Positions 23,676 to 38,600 of a DNA stretch of 64,000 nt are shown one piece after another. Source of the stretch: Siphonodentalium dalli (lineage: Eukaryota > Mollusca > Scaphopoda > Gadilida > Siphonodentaliidae); assembly GCA_032622095.1 (NCBI GenBank), contig CP136069.1:71821319-71885318 (forward strand). Direction: 5' to 3'. The position numbers and the translations under genes are program-made. Below the pieces are notes generated by a model. That model was not told the DNA's origin. It saw only the letters and a program-made list of their open reading frames with translations, and ran no database searches. Position 1 is the first letter of the stretch. Each line of letters begins with the position of its first letter.

Positions 23676-26600
23676 CTGGAAAAAGAGGAGAATATACTTT
23701 GCTTGTTTGTTTATTTCATTGGGGTTTATCGTGGCTTCAGTCGCCAGGCCATATATCACGACGTTATATATTATGAGTTTTAGAGTTGAGGAGTGATCTC
23801 AGATTAAATGTCAGTGGAAATTAATTAAGCGCAAACCCACAATAAGCAATGGATAAACTTGCAGATACATCAATTACTTCGATTTCCACTCTATATTCAG
23901 CATGTAATCATCTATATAGACTGTATATTAATAACATATTTACAAGTTGGTGATAAATGGATCGCGTGATATAATTATGACAAATATATCCTTATTTGGA
24001 AGAACCTATAAAATTATAACAGTCTGTAAAAACATCACAACCAATAAGAACAAGGAGAAATAGATCAACTTTGTTCTTATACTAATTTTAATTGTTCTCC
24101 AATAACGACATTTCACGTGCTGAAGCCTTTGCTATGTAAACAAAAACTGTTACAGTGATTTGTCAAAAAACATCGCTAATCGCGTTGTAAGTTTTGATCT
24201 AAATATGATTTTCAAGATATTTTTCAATGCTTTGACTTTTTCCAATATTTTCAGTCGAGATAAAGATGCATAATCCGAATTAACGCTCGCAAATTACTAT
24301 TTCCTTGGCTTCGGGGGTATACAAATATCTGATTTGAGTCGAGGAACACACCCATAAAAGCTCAGAGTGATCAGATATCGATGTTTGAAATCTATTATTT
24401 TTCACCACCGATAATTTTAAGTGGCCAAGTGGCCCAGTAAAAAGCAGACGAGAAGACGGTCTCGGACCAAATTGCGGATGAAGATGAATACTCTAAAATC
24501 AAACCGACAAAAATTTCGTTGAACAAAATGTTGATAATAACAGGTTTTGTGCAATGTTATACTATAGTTGTCTGTGGTTAGCACTATTTTTGGCAATTAC
24601 TCGATTCTGATAACTGAAGCGGCATTTCAAAAATGTTGTTATTGTTGGAATCTGATGATGACATGGGGACCATCGAATCTGATTGAGTACCTTTAATAAT
24701 GAGAACAAGAACAAAGTCGATGTATTTACATGTACTTGTTGGTGATAGTTAATTCGCATCAACCCACTATACCAAGGTCTTGAGTCCCTTTCAAATGGCT
24801 AATCAGTAAACAAGAATAGCGCATATTTATTCAACTGGAATGGCCCCCGGGGTGGAACAAAAAGAAGCTCTTAATAATTTGAAGATTATCTGTCACATCG
24901 TATATTATAGATAGATACAATATAAAATATAACTACTACACCAATCAAGGACATAGCCTTCTTAATATTTGAACATTAATTTAATCACATACTCGATCAC
25001 ATCCATATGCTTCGTCCTGTCATAAAAACAATCATAAAATATGTTCGGCATTTCGATGGCCGAGCTAGCAAAGCTATCAATTTAATTGAGCGCCCCTGGA
25101 TGTGAAATACCTGCCAACCACGGTTCATTAACGTTCACGATGACACAGATCAAAGGGAATGTTCGGACGATACAACGCGAAGCGATAAAAGCACATAATT
25201 AAATTAAATCAATATTTGGTAAGTTTAATTACAATTATATATCGATCATTTGATTGGAACGCAATAGCGTTACACCTGGATTCCGTTGCTTTGTACATAA
25301 CAAACATAACACCAAGTACACAAAGGGCAAGAAATTCAAATAAACAAAGGATAACACTAGAAAATGCAACGTCATTTAACAATCTTTTTAAAGTGATGTG
25401 AAACACTCTGGTAGGGTGATCAATAGAAATGGAGAATAATCTTGTTCAAAGTACTATTTTTTATAAATAATATATCCAAATTGACAACACACACCTTCAT
25501 TCTTGATATATATGAATTAAATGCAGTGACTATCGATTGCGAAATCGTTTTTGTTAGTTTATCGCCGATAGATGCGTCCCGAATCGAGTAGTAAATATTT
25601 ACAATTGAGCGTAGTTTTGACAAATGTTTTCTATGAAGTGGTACGGTCGATTTGCTTCAAATTTTCGGCGATGTTAGTAGAATGTTACAATCCTCCAGTT
25701 ATCATAATATATACTAATTTATCCGTTTCACGCACCCGAACAAGTACATAATATGTCTTTAAAGTGATGTGAAACACTCCGGTAGGGTGATCAAATAGAA
25801 ATTGAGAATAAACTTGCTCAAAGTAATAATTTTTACAAATACTATATCGAAATTGACAACAAACACCGCCATTCTTATATATTTATTAAATACAGTAACT
25901 CTCGATGGCGAATTCGTTTTCGTTAGCTTATCGCAGATAGTTGCGTCCCGAATCGAGAAGTAAATATTTACAATTGGGCGTAGTTCAGAAGATGTTTTCT
26001 ATGGGTTGGTAAGGTCGATTTGTTTTTAATTTTCGGCGATGTTACTAGAATACTATATTCACCCAGTTGGCATAATGCCTGAATACTAACTACTAGTTTC
26101 ACGCACCCGAATAAGTACATAATATATCTTTAAAGCAGTGATGATGGCGAACGTTCACTCCAAATTTAATTCAGATCCCATTAGTGAGATATCTGCGAAG
26201 ACGGACAACAAAACAGATTTCCAGATAAACGAAGAAGGATAACTCTCGATGGGAAAATTGAATAACGTCATTTGCACGTCATTTGAAAGGAGTCATGATG
26301 CCGAGCCGCCATAGGAAATTTAATTCATATCCGAAAACCCATGACGGGACGGGAGATATATGACAGGACGAAATAGACAGATGGATAAAGTCAATCCAGT
26401 ATAGTATACCTCCCAGGGGGTATGACAATAGGTTGTATAATTAATGTCCTTAAACCGAGGCCGCGAGATCTGTTTGTTTTACAGAAATGAACAGAATCGT
26501 CGGAACAATAACATTACTGGAAGGCTCGAACAACCTATCATTTGAATGTTTGCCAACGTTCAGAAATTCATACTGATAACTAATAGGTTCAATCCAAAGG

Positions 26601-29600
26601 TTCAATCCATTAATTATAGCACACTATACTTGAAGCGATATTCACAAGTATATGACCCTTTAACCACAGCAGAATTATGAGAAAATTTTCAGGATTTAGT
26701 CGGAAATATGGCTTGATCACATCTCACCGAGCAAGCCATATTTCCGACTAAATCCTGAAAATTTCCCCCATAATTCTGCTGTGGTTCATGGGTCTATTAT
26801 TTAGGACATTACTGTAATTAATAAATTATTTTATTGGAGCTATATTCAGAGCTGTTCATAAACATATGTTTCACTTACTTAAAGCGCTTGTCCTCTGATA
26901 AGGTACATACTGTGGTACTGCCACCGAATGAATGACCAACCATGGAAACCTTAGTTAGATCAATCCGGTCCTGTAAATATAGAACATAACATAGGAATGT
27001 CATTGTCATAGTAAGTGTGTTGGGGGTCAATATCGAGGTTTGTTGTGCGCTCGTTTTCAGACAAGTGTTTCGGTCGAGTAAAATCCTAAAATTATATGAG
27101 GGTGCATGTCATCCCGTACCCCCATGAATCCTGAATGTGAGTTAACAGAGAGGGGTGAATCCTGAATATCAGTTAACAGAGAGGGGTGAATCCTGAATAT
27201 CAATTAACAGAGAGCGGTGAATCCTTCGCACAAGTTAAGTCATTGGTATTTCACACTAATATGAAATTTTTCTCACATTAAATTTCGCTGAAGTAATGTT
27301 CGTAATTTCAACATATCAAGATATATGAGACTGAATTACATTAAAATATGTCATTTTGGCTAAGAAATAATTAAAATTTTAATAATTTGAAGCTATAAAA
27401 GCTGCGTATCTATCTTCTCCCTTTTCTTCCATCCCTAACTCAAATTCAGTTAAGTATCTCCATTTCTCATAAAAACCATTGTTTCCAACCCTTCCCGTCT
27501 GACCTATACCCTCCCTCACTTATTGGGGACCGGGCATGTAGCCAAAGATGAGAAGACTACATATAAGCCCTCGGGCTTGTTGTCTGATCCTCGTTTACAT
27601 ACATTAACTCTTCTATTTTTTGCATATATGTGTCATCTCTATATTATCTTATTTGCTTGGATTTTGAAATAAAAATATGTTTACACTATAAGAGGACATC
27701 TCATTTTTCACCAGGTCGGTGTAATGCCTCCCCTTTTCAACCTAACGGTTGCTGTCACTAATTAGATTTTTGTCAATAACAGCTTCTTTGATAATGTCAG
27801 CCTCTCTACATGACGATCTATTTTCTCGCGACGAGTGTTCTTGTTTGACGTTCGCCAATTAAATTTAAACATCATATCACGAGTATTGACAGTATGACCC
27901 GGTTGCCGCTGATACTCACCTTGAAATGAGATGTTTTGAAGCGGAAGCCCAGGATGTTATGAATTTCCTTGCCGTCATTCATTTCTTCGAGGATGTCTAA
28001 TACTCGACGGCATTCGTTCGCACGATGATGAGTCTGTAAGCAAGAAAACATGTATTATTCCACGATTATCACCAAAGAGGCTGGTATCCCCTCCTATACC
28101 CTGCAGCCCAACCCCGTTTCCGCATTTGTTTTTATTTTTGTTATATATGTCTGATTTCTTCAGGAAGATTTAAAAAAAATCCGATTAAGCGTCCTTGCTG
28201 ATTCGAGTCGAGGAACCCACCTATCATAGATATCGATTTTTGAAATGTATTATTTTTCACCATCGAGACTTATCAGTGGCCCAGTAAAACGTCGACGAGC
28301 CGACGGCCTCGGACCAAATTGGGGATCAAGATGGATAACTCTAAAATCAAGAGGCTTTGTGTTGATAATAAGGCCAAATTTCGTCGAACAACATGTTGAT
28401 AAATAACACGTTTCGGGCAAGTTGACAGTGGTTAGCATTATTTTTGGGCAATTAATCGATTCTGATAACAAGCGGCATTTCTAAAAATATTGTTAATATT
28501 AATTGTTGTTGTTGTTGTTGTTGATATTGTTGTAATCTGATTATATGGGACCATCGAATCGGATTGAGTACATATAACGTGAAGATTGTATGCAGACGAA
28601 CATTTGAGGTTTATGCACACTGAGAATAATTGAGTTACACATCGTTAAATTCGTCCCTACCTGTTTGTTTCGGTATGAGTAGTCGTCCCTACCTGTTTGT
28701 TTCGGTATGAGTAGTCGTCCCTACCTGTTTGTTTCGGTATTAGTAGTCGTCCCTACCTGTTTGTTTCGGTATGAGTAGTCGTCCCTACCTGTTTGTTTCG
28801 GTATGAGTAGTCGTCCCTACCTGTTTGTTTCGGTATGAGTAGTCGTCCCTACCTGTTTGTTTCGGTATGAGTAGTCGTCCCTACCTGTTTGTTTCGGTAT
28901 GAGTAGTCATCCCTACCTGTTTGTTTCGGTATGAGTAGTCGTCCCTACCTGTTTGTTTCGGTATGAGTAGTCGTCCCTACCTATTTGTTTCGGTATGAGT
29001 AGTCGTCCCTACCTGTTTGTTTCGGTACGAGTAGTCGTCCCTACCTGTTTGTTTCGGTATGAGTAGTCGTCCCAGGGAATGTCGTCGCTCTTCTCAAACG
29101 GCTTCCATTCTTCTCTGAAGCTACACGACCTGAGCATGTTGAGGGATTTCTGGACGTCATCGTTATCACAGGTGGGGGTATTGATCGTTGCATCCTTAAG
29201 ACATAACGTCATCGACGCCGAGCCGTCTCTACAACAAACAAAACGTCAAATGAATTATGGTGTTCATTAAACAGAGTTAGATGGGCCTATGGTACGGACT
29301 ATACTATGGTTTTCTGGACGTCATCTTATTGCAGGTGGGTGTGTTTATCGTCGCATCCTTACGACATAACGTCATCGACGCCGAGCCTTCTCTACAACAA
29401 ACACAACGTCAAGTGAATTATGTAACGGCGTCCATTTAACAGAGTTGGGTGGGACTATCATACGGACTATACTATGGTTTTCTGGACGTCATCGTTACCA
29501 AAGGTGGGGTGTTGATCATCGACGCCGATCCATCGCTGCACGAATTAAAATAACGTCACGTCACTTCTGGCTTCATTGTGTAGGTTTATATACACACGTC

Positions 29601-32600
29601 GCATTATCACCAGTTGATATACCCTTTACATAGCGTTCAAATGTGCTTGTTGGCACGGATGCATGGATGTACCATATAATACGGAATATAATATGGTTTC
29701 CATTGCCTAACGTTATTACGGTTGTGGGTGTTGATCGGCCCGTCCTTTAAGATATAACGCCATCGATGTCGATTCGTCTCCACAAGAAAACAAACAACGT
29801 CACGTGACATCAGGCTTCATTTGGGCAGGTTTATAAGTATATGTCGCCCATCGACAGCGATAATATATATGTGTGGCGGGGGATGTCCACTGGTAGATGA
29901 TATAACAACTGTTGTTTTCCCTAATGTTCAACAGTGAATTGTTCGCATGCACGGATGGTGGTACATGTACCATAAGATACGGACTAGAATATGAAGTGCG
30001 TCATTGTTGAACATTATATCAGGTCACTGTGGGTTTTGGTCGTCGCGTCATCGACGCCGATTCGTTTCTAAAGAAACAAAGAATATGAGAGATACACATT
30101 GATACTGGTTATATAGTCTATGTATACAACACGTCGTATGTGTGTGTAACTCGTTCACGATTTTTGGCGTGTTTATAACCGTTCAACCATGCGTCCAGTG
30201 TACCCTAAATTTGGATCATATGATCTGTCACATCTTAGAATACCACAGGCATATTTTCAGGCTAATCGGGTAAAGACGGCCTGAGTTATAGCACATTTTA
30301 TAAGGGTCGCGATGGAGACATTTCCGCAGTGTATTAGCATACAAAAGCACGGGCGCCACCGTGAGCACTAAAAGAACTCTATTAATACGATATATGTACT
30401 GTATCAAGTGCATGATAGCTATCAGATAGAGTTATGATCGCTTGCGTCAGTAAACCAACGAAAGGCTATAGATATGCCATTTTTGACGGGCAATCCCCTA
30501 GTAACTATATGCATGGCACAAGTTGTCATCCATTATTGTGGCCTTCGTCAAATGAAATGACAGCAAAGGGAAAATGTCAGCGCTAGAAAGTTGATGTCAA
30601 ACACTCTGACCACACTTCTGGTTTTATTCAAGCTGCAAAACAGAGTTCAGTCCCATCGCTCTGACCGCTGCCGGCATGTATATTTTCTTAATTGAATCTA
30701 ACGTTTTTTTTATTTTCTTAATTAAAACTAACATTTTTTTTATTGAAGTGGTTTTTTTTGTCAGTTACAAATATGTAATTAATTATATCAGCATAGCTAG
30801 CTCATGTTGTTTTCTCTTCTACTGTTATATTTTAAATGTGTGTTGTTCCTTCTCACGCTGTTGACCGAGAATGTAAAACGTATTGTTTTTGTGTTTGGCT
30901 TCTCTGCGCCATTATCTGACGGCTTGAGAAAATATATTTATCTATATCTATCTATCTATGTGTTGACTGTGAGCCAAGTCTGCAAATAGTGCGCCTGTCA
31001 TTTGCAGAATGGGTCCCCAGAGGGTGAATTTAGTAGAACCCTATATAGAAGTACATGCATTAGCGAATACGTTCTGAAATGAGAACTGATATTCTACGAT
31101 ATATGATCTTTCGGCGATCGTGCGTTTGTCATTTGCAAGCAGAATGAGGTCCCCAGAGGATGAATTTAGAGATGCTAGCCCACTACGAAGACTTATGGGT
31201 ACTACATTATCCATAGGAAAACTATATTTTCTAATAATTATATACCATATGAAAAATAACAATAAAAGTTATTATTATAAAACCCCATGCACACCCGCCC
31301 CACTTTGAAAGAAAACTAACTCTGCTGATAATGATAATGTTCATTTTATGTTATAGTCTTGGATCAGTTCTACATATCTACGGATTGTTTGTAACACTAA
31401 AACAATTCTTCAGTTGTTATTATAGAGGTTCGAGCCAGAATTCTTTGGCGTATAACATATCATTCATGAGTACACAAACTCTATACTATACCAAAACAAC
31501 TCAAATTACTCACTGTTAAGATATTAGAAGGAGTAAGCCAAATAGCAGCGCGTCACAGCGGGAAATGGAAGTAAACATTTTTGCTATACGGTGAACAGAG
31601 TCCGTTTTTGATTCCGACATCTGATAAAGTTCAAATTTTAATCTAATACAAAAAACTCCACATCCAAACTACAGAGCAGACTTCATTCACCTCGATATAC
31701 GCTGGTATGATGACCACTGACACCAAGGTCTGGTGCTATGGTGCCGAACATTTAATTGGGTCCCAGAGGGTGAATTTATTGACGCCAACATATAAAGCGG
31801 GCTAGCATCACTATCTTCTCTGTTATTCTGGATCTTCTTATTTAAAAAAAATGGACATTCTTAACCCTCTCTTTTCTGAATACTCATTGACGAGTGTGCC
31901 CTTAAGAAATGTTCAGATAATAAGTTCAACAAGGGTCCTTTGTTGAACTTCTTATCTGAACATTTCCCACCAATAAATATGAATCCTTATGCACTTGTAT
32001 TATCTTTTCACCTGTTTGACTGTTTTTTTGTCCTGACCTGAACACCCCTCCAAATGAATAATAGACTGTCATAATGTATACTTTTATAACTGAATGGGAG
32101 AATCCATGGGAGAATCCATTAAGAAAAGAAAGTGTTAAATAGTACGGATGTGTCATCAGCGTTAATTCGTAGCATGGGCGCATAGCTAGGTGGCGCTGTA
32201 TTCAGCTTACGTCGGGTAGAGCTGTAATTTGTAGCATGGGCGCATAGATAGGTGGCGCTATATTTAGCTTGCTCCACATAGAGAGGTAATTCGTATCATG
32301 GGCGCATATATAGGTGACACTGTATTCAGCTTGCTCCACGTTGAGCGGCACTTCGTAGTATGAGCGCATAGCTACAGGTGGCACTGTATCCAGCTTACTC
32401 CGGGTAGAGCGGTAATTTGAGCATGGGCGCATATCTTGGTGGCGCTGTATTCAGCGGAAATTCGTACCATGGTCGCATAGCTAGGTGGCGCTGTACACAT
32501 TCAGCTTGCTCCACGTAGAACGGCAATTCGTAGTATGAGCCACATAGCTATATATAGGTGGCACTGTATTCAGCTTACTCCGGGTATAGAGTGGTAATTT

Positions 32601-35600
32601 GTAGCATGGGCGCATAGATAGGTGGCGCTGTATTCAGCTTGCTCCAAGTAGAGCGGAAATTCTACCATGGTCGCATAGCTATAAGTGGCCCTGTACATAT
32701 TCAGCTTGCTCCACGTAGAGCGGCACTTCGTATAGTATGGGTGCATATATATAGGTGGCGCTGTATTCAGCTTGCTCCAGGTAGAGCGGAAATTCTACCA
32801 TGGTCGCATAGCTATAAGTGGCCCTGTACATATTCAGCTTGCTCCACGTAGAGCGGCACTTCGTATAGTATGGGCGCATATCTATAGGTGGCGCTGTATC
32901 CAGCTTACTCCGGGTATAGGGGCAGTTCGTAGCATGGGCGCATAGTTAGGTGGCGCTGCATTCAGCTTGCTCCATGGAAATCTATAAGTGTAGTGGTGTA
33001 TAAGTATACGTATATCCGGGGTGTCGTGTTTTATTGACAGCCCTGGGTATAGGAAATGAATCCCTGCCAATATTTGCCAGGGCTGAATGGCTCTTTTATG
33101 CGTTGAATAACAACGACAGGTCAATTGATTTGTATCGGTGATCGATGGGTGGAAATTGATGGGTCAGCGTTTGATAAACAATTGTTATTTCGTTTAACCC
33201 TTTCAGTGCCAGGTCCGATTTTTGTATCAACCCATATACCCTGTGCCAATGCATTCTCTTATATATGCGAGCCGACCATAGGTCGCCTCGCATATATAAG
33301 AGAATGCATTGGCCAAACAATTTTTTATCATTTGTTATTATATTTTACAATTTTTTACAATTTGAATAATTTTTTCTTATATCTTTAACAGACTTATTTT
33401 GTAGGTTTAGTGTCAGGGAATCTTACGTTTTTCATGGGCATCAAAAGTATTACTATGAATACTTGGTGATAGTTTTGAGTTATAACATGCCCCTAAGGTT
33501 TTATACAGTTTGTTTTTTAATTCGCTATAGCATGCTTAAGCATACCCAAAAAACATTCAACCCAAAAAAATAAAAATTTTAGGGCCGATTTTACAGACCG
33601 TAAATTGGGGCCCCTGGCACTTTTTTTAGGGCCGATTTTACAGACCGTAAATTAGGGCCGATGAGATCGGCCCCTGGCACTGAAGAGTTAAAGATCCACG
33701 GTGAGATTTGACACCACAAAGTTTCCTGAGCCAAAATTTAGCTTACAAGGCAAAAATAAAATTGAAAAGTGCTACAACTATATTAGGTGAATTTTAGATA
33801 TTTCAGGACTGACAATGGTAACCGTAATCCCTGCAAATATAGTGTAGTAAATGGTCGATTGAAGAGCTCTTTGATGGTTGAATAATGGCAGACAGGTCAA
33901 TTGATTTGTATCGATGATCGATGAGTGGGGGATTGGCGAGCCACCATTTGTTTCGCCAATTCTTGTTTCAATTAAGTGACGAAATTGCTTCGCTTTTTTG
34001 TTCTGAACACAGCCGTAGACGATAATCGATTACTGTTTTTCATTGTCAGATCTGGGGTTCCAAATATCGAACAATGATTGTCGGATTCACGGATTTGTCA
34101 TTGCGTTATACTGTATACTATGCAATATAACCGCCTTCACAAGAGAGGTTAAGAGGTCAAGTCTGGATATACTGTGTATGACATTTGCAGAATAAGGTCG
34201 TCAGAGGGTGAATTTGGTGACGATATAGCCTCACCAAATTCACCCTCTGGAAACTTTGTTCTGCTTAGGCCTCAACTTGCATGTGAGACCCAGGATAAGA
34301 TTGAAGGTCCCCAAGAATATTCACCAATTAGTCACCTCGATTATGCATTTTATCTTCTGCAAATTATGGGATATAGAAACTGAACAGAAGGGGGAGTAAC
34401 TACACAGAATGTTAATTTGAGATATAGATACTCCCCAGAAGATGAGGCCTAAGCATGACGTCCCCAGAGGGTTTTTTTTTTGTTGGTAATGCTAGCACGC
34501 TGTGCGGGTTAGGGACGTAATTCTGCAAATGTCAGACACACTATTTCCAGATCTTTCTGAAAAATGTCTTGCTAATGGAAGGCACTATATGATCTACATC
34601 ATCATCATCATTTTCTTGTCTAAAATATATATTAAAGTCAGTCTCACGTGAGTTTCTATTTTATACGGAATTTATCAACCGAGTTCACTAAATTCGATTT
34701 CAAATGGAATTTAGTGGACGAGGTTGATAAATTACGTATAAAATAGGACGAGTGTGAGATACTTTTTATCACATGATCAAATAAACGCGAAGCAACGCGA
34801 AGTTTTCATCAAAAACAACGATAATAAACTGCAGCGATCGCAAGTCATTAAAGAACGGCGTGACGTCATCGCACGCGCTGATATTAAACGTGTGTCTTAC
34901 AGATAATTATGAAACTGCTTTTATGGGCAAATTATGTGATAAAAGTATAAAGTATGGTCAATATTTATACAATCGTACCTAGACAAGAAATGGGGATCTG
35001 ACTTGTTCGTTAAGCGTATATATAAGCCGCTTTAGTGAAGCTCCTGTAGAATGGCAGCATATACAGTAGACTTGGCATTTTTCAACAAATGCATGCATGG
35101 TGTAATACGTTATTGTTACAGCGAGCGCTTAGATCTCGTGCCTTGGATGAGCGCTATATATAAAATAACGCCACGTGCGCATCCGTTATATGTACATGTA
35201 TGTCCACGATATTATTTTCATATATATTGTCAACTATTCAATTTATAATTTCATTTAATTTCATAGTTTCTAGCAAATATAAATAAACTATAGAGCACAA
35301 GCATTGCAGGATTTCTTGCGTGTGATCAAGTTAATAAATCGTCCAGTGCAGAAAATCAAACTATGATTACCATTTCAACCTATTTTTGTCTGAAATTTCC
35401 AGCTGCGGAAATTTGTTACCAAAGTTGTGGTGAAACACCCCAAACCCACATTGTTGCCACGTCCCTGCCCATCTGCCACTGCGTCTTATTTTGTCGTCCC
35501 TGTGCATCTGTTATCAAAATACGCGGTTGTTCGTCTTTGTTTGTCTTATAGTTAGATACACAGGAATCAAGTTGTTGCGCCATGTCTATATCAAACGGAG

Positions 35601-38600
35601 AAGTAAATTGGTATGTGGTATTAAGAATGAAAACCAGCGCCCTCGGTACAGATATAACCCCGAACAGTCATCGTTTGTGTACCTTGGTGGGTGGGACCGA
35701 CTTATTTACACGCCAGCGGGAAGTGAATAACGTAGATATATACAGTAATGATCTAATTAATCGACTCCTTAACCACATCATAATTATGGGTAACTTTTCA
35801 GGATTTAGTCGGAAATATGGCTTGTTGCCATTCATCGGAAAGCTCTCCCCCGAGAGCTTTCCGATGAATGGCAATAAGCCATATTTCCGACTAAATCCTG
35901 AAAAGTTACACATAATTCTGCTGTGGTTAAGGGGTCGATTACTTAGGGCATTACTGTATATTCATTCATCCCACATTCGCCCACATTCAATTCTTCTTGT
36001 CAATTGTACAAGGAAATAACATTATAACAGCCATGCACTTGTGTGAATACGAGGCGCTAAAATCATTCGCAATAATCTCAAGAAAGGCTTAGACAAGGCA
36101 TTCAACAACAGCGTATTATGAAGGGGCCTTCTGTCGATATAGGTGTGGGTCAATGGGTTAGCCATGCTCCACGTGTAGGGGCTTGTCGTTTAAAGATACG
36201 GATGCATGGCCTTCGCGATGAGTACTGGTTTTAAAATCGTCACCCGTTAAAGGTACTCAATCCGATCAGGCGCTCCTAAATTAATATTTCTTTGGCTTCG
36301 GCCCAAATTGGGGGGTAAACAATATTTGATTCGAGTCGAGGAACCCACCCATCAAAGCTCAGAGTGATCAGATATCGATTTATGAAGTTTGTTATTTCTC
36401 GAGATGTGCAATTATTTGTGGCCCAGAAATAAACGTTCTCAAACGGACGGTCTCGGACAAAATTGCGGATGAAGATGGATAACTCTAAAATCAAGCGGTA
36501 ATGCGGCCAAATTTCGTGATACTCAAGCGATAATACGGCCATAATATCGTTGAACAAAATATTGATAAATAACACGTTTTGGGAAATTTATTACATAGTT
36601 AATAGTTAGCATTATGTTGTTGCAATTAATCGATTCTGATAACTAAAGCGTATTTTGAAGAAATTTTGTTGTTGTTATATCTTGATGATATGGGGACCGT
36701 CTGATCGGATTGAGTACCTTTAAATATACGGATGGCCTTCGCGATGCACGAGTACTGTTTTTAAAATAGTCACATCCGTTAAAACCACTATAAACAGAAA
36801 GAATATTAATATATAGGCATATTTTGTTCTTATACCAAACATATACATATAGCATAAATCTCATGTTATTGTCAAGATCGTACACAAACGCCATGTTATA
36901 ATGTATGTTACAGTACAGTACGTAAAGAGCGTGCGATAAGCAAAATACTCAACATTCACCGGGGAGATCCCAATATGTGAATTTTGGTTAAAACTGTACC
37001 ATGTTGTTTACAACATACTGTTATAGCACTCGCTAAATATTTCGGTGTTGAATGGGTCACCGTGAATCGATCTCCCCACGAAAAAAAATCAACACGGTGT
37101 TGAGTGTTGTGCTTATCGCTCACGCTGTATGTGCTGTATATAAACAAAACGCTCGACTCGCACTTGTGGGTTGTGTGGTTAATATCCTATTCGTGCTATC
37201 ACTGTGCTATTAGTATATTCTTGAGGAAATATAGGTGTATACTAATTGTCCCCGTAGCGACATTGATAATGCACAAATATGTCATGATCGGGGACAACCA
37301 AGTACTACTCACCTGTGTTCGACAGCGGCCACAATGAATCCCTGAGACGCTAGTTCACAACAATACGTAGTGTTTGAGGTCCTGTTTCCACCGAGACCGT
37401 GAGAGAACACGATGACGGGGAATTTTCCTCCGTTTGGACAAAGACTCCCTTGCCATAAGGCAGGCACATAGGTTTTCCCTGAAATATGAAAGTCATTAAA
37501 GATGTAATGATATTCAGGGTTTCAGGATAGTTTTTAAGAAACCTTTTTACTTTTTATTTAGGTGCTAGTGTATAACAGGTTTTGAACAAGTAGTACTATA
37601 CCAGAATGGACGTCATTTTGTTTGATATTTAATATTATCTGCATTTATTTGATATAGTTTTGATGTTTTAGAGGGACAACAAATATATATTTTTGTCATT
37701 ACGAAAATGATGTATTTTGCTATTATTTTATAGATTTATTTTAATTGCATGCATATTTGTTTGTTTTTTAACAGAACAAAGTAGAAAATGGTGCACGTTA
37801 TATTGATTTGTTGTTGTTGTTGTTGTAACTGGAGGTCAGGAACCATGAATTAATCATTAAAACAACAAAAATAAAACAATTGCATCGTACATAGTATCCC
37901 CCCCCCCCCCACAAGGTGGCATTCATCGAGGTCTATTAATTTTCTGACGTAGCTTAAATTGAAATATATCTTAATCCGGTTTTCGAAGACTAGACAGAGC
38001 CTCTTGCATACACAGGTCCCTGGCACAATAGATCCCACCCAAAGACATAATTATATATAAGTCTTATATATGTGTCTTTGGGTGTGGGTCTATTATGCCA
38101 TGCAAGGTCCTGTGGTTGAATGAGAAACCATTCACCCATTATATTTACATAGCCCGTCTGTAATATTAAATCCTGTTCGGTGGTCAACTGCCAATTGGGT
38201 CTCCCGTTTCATATCCCAATAACACGGGCCGTAACACGCACACGACGTCACAAATTGTTGACTTAGTCCCTAAATGCGATCGGCAGAATATTGGGCGTTC
38301 TTTTAAAAGTTCAGCTGAATTTCATCTTAAGCCAGTTATTTATGTTGATAATGTAATCGTTGCTGAGTGCTTGAAAATCTATTATTTGGCTGACTTAAAG
38401 TGTAGCGTGGTCCAGTCTCAAATTTTCGGCAGATTATGTGAAAATAAATATGAATACATTCATCTTTTTTATGGGAATAAATCATCAAATACTATATACA
38501 TATAATAAATGTATGTATATATAGTGGGTGTTTGTTTTATTGGGGGATTCGGCTCTGTGGTCGTTGGTCCACATTGAAGCGGTTCACAGAATGTGACACA

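Noticed and set aside
33243-33314. Hairpin cassette considered as a tRNA, microRNA gene or CRISPR-type repeat
   Set aside because: The stem is too long and perfect for a tRNA or a typical microRNA. It occurs inside transposable elements with TTAA flanks and is not regularly spaced.
35019-35248. TATATAAG motif followed by an ATG and a 65-codon frame, considered as a small gene
   Set aside because: TATA-like words are abundant in this AT-rich DNA, the peptide has no recognisable features, and it adjoins a fold-back element.
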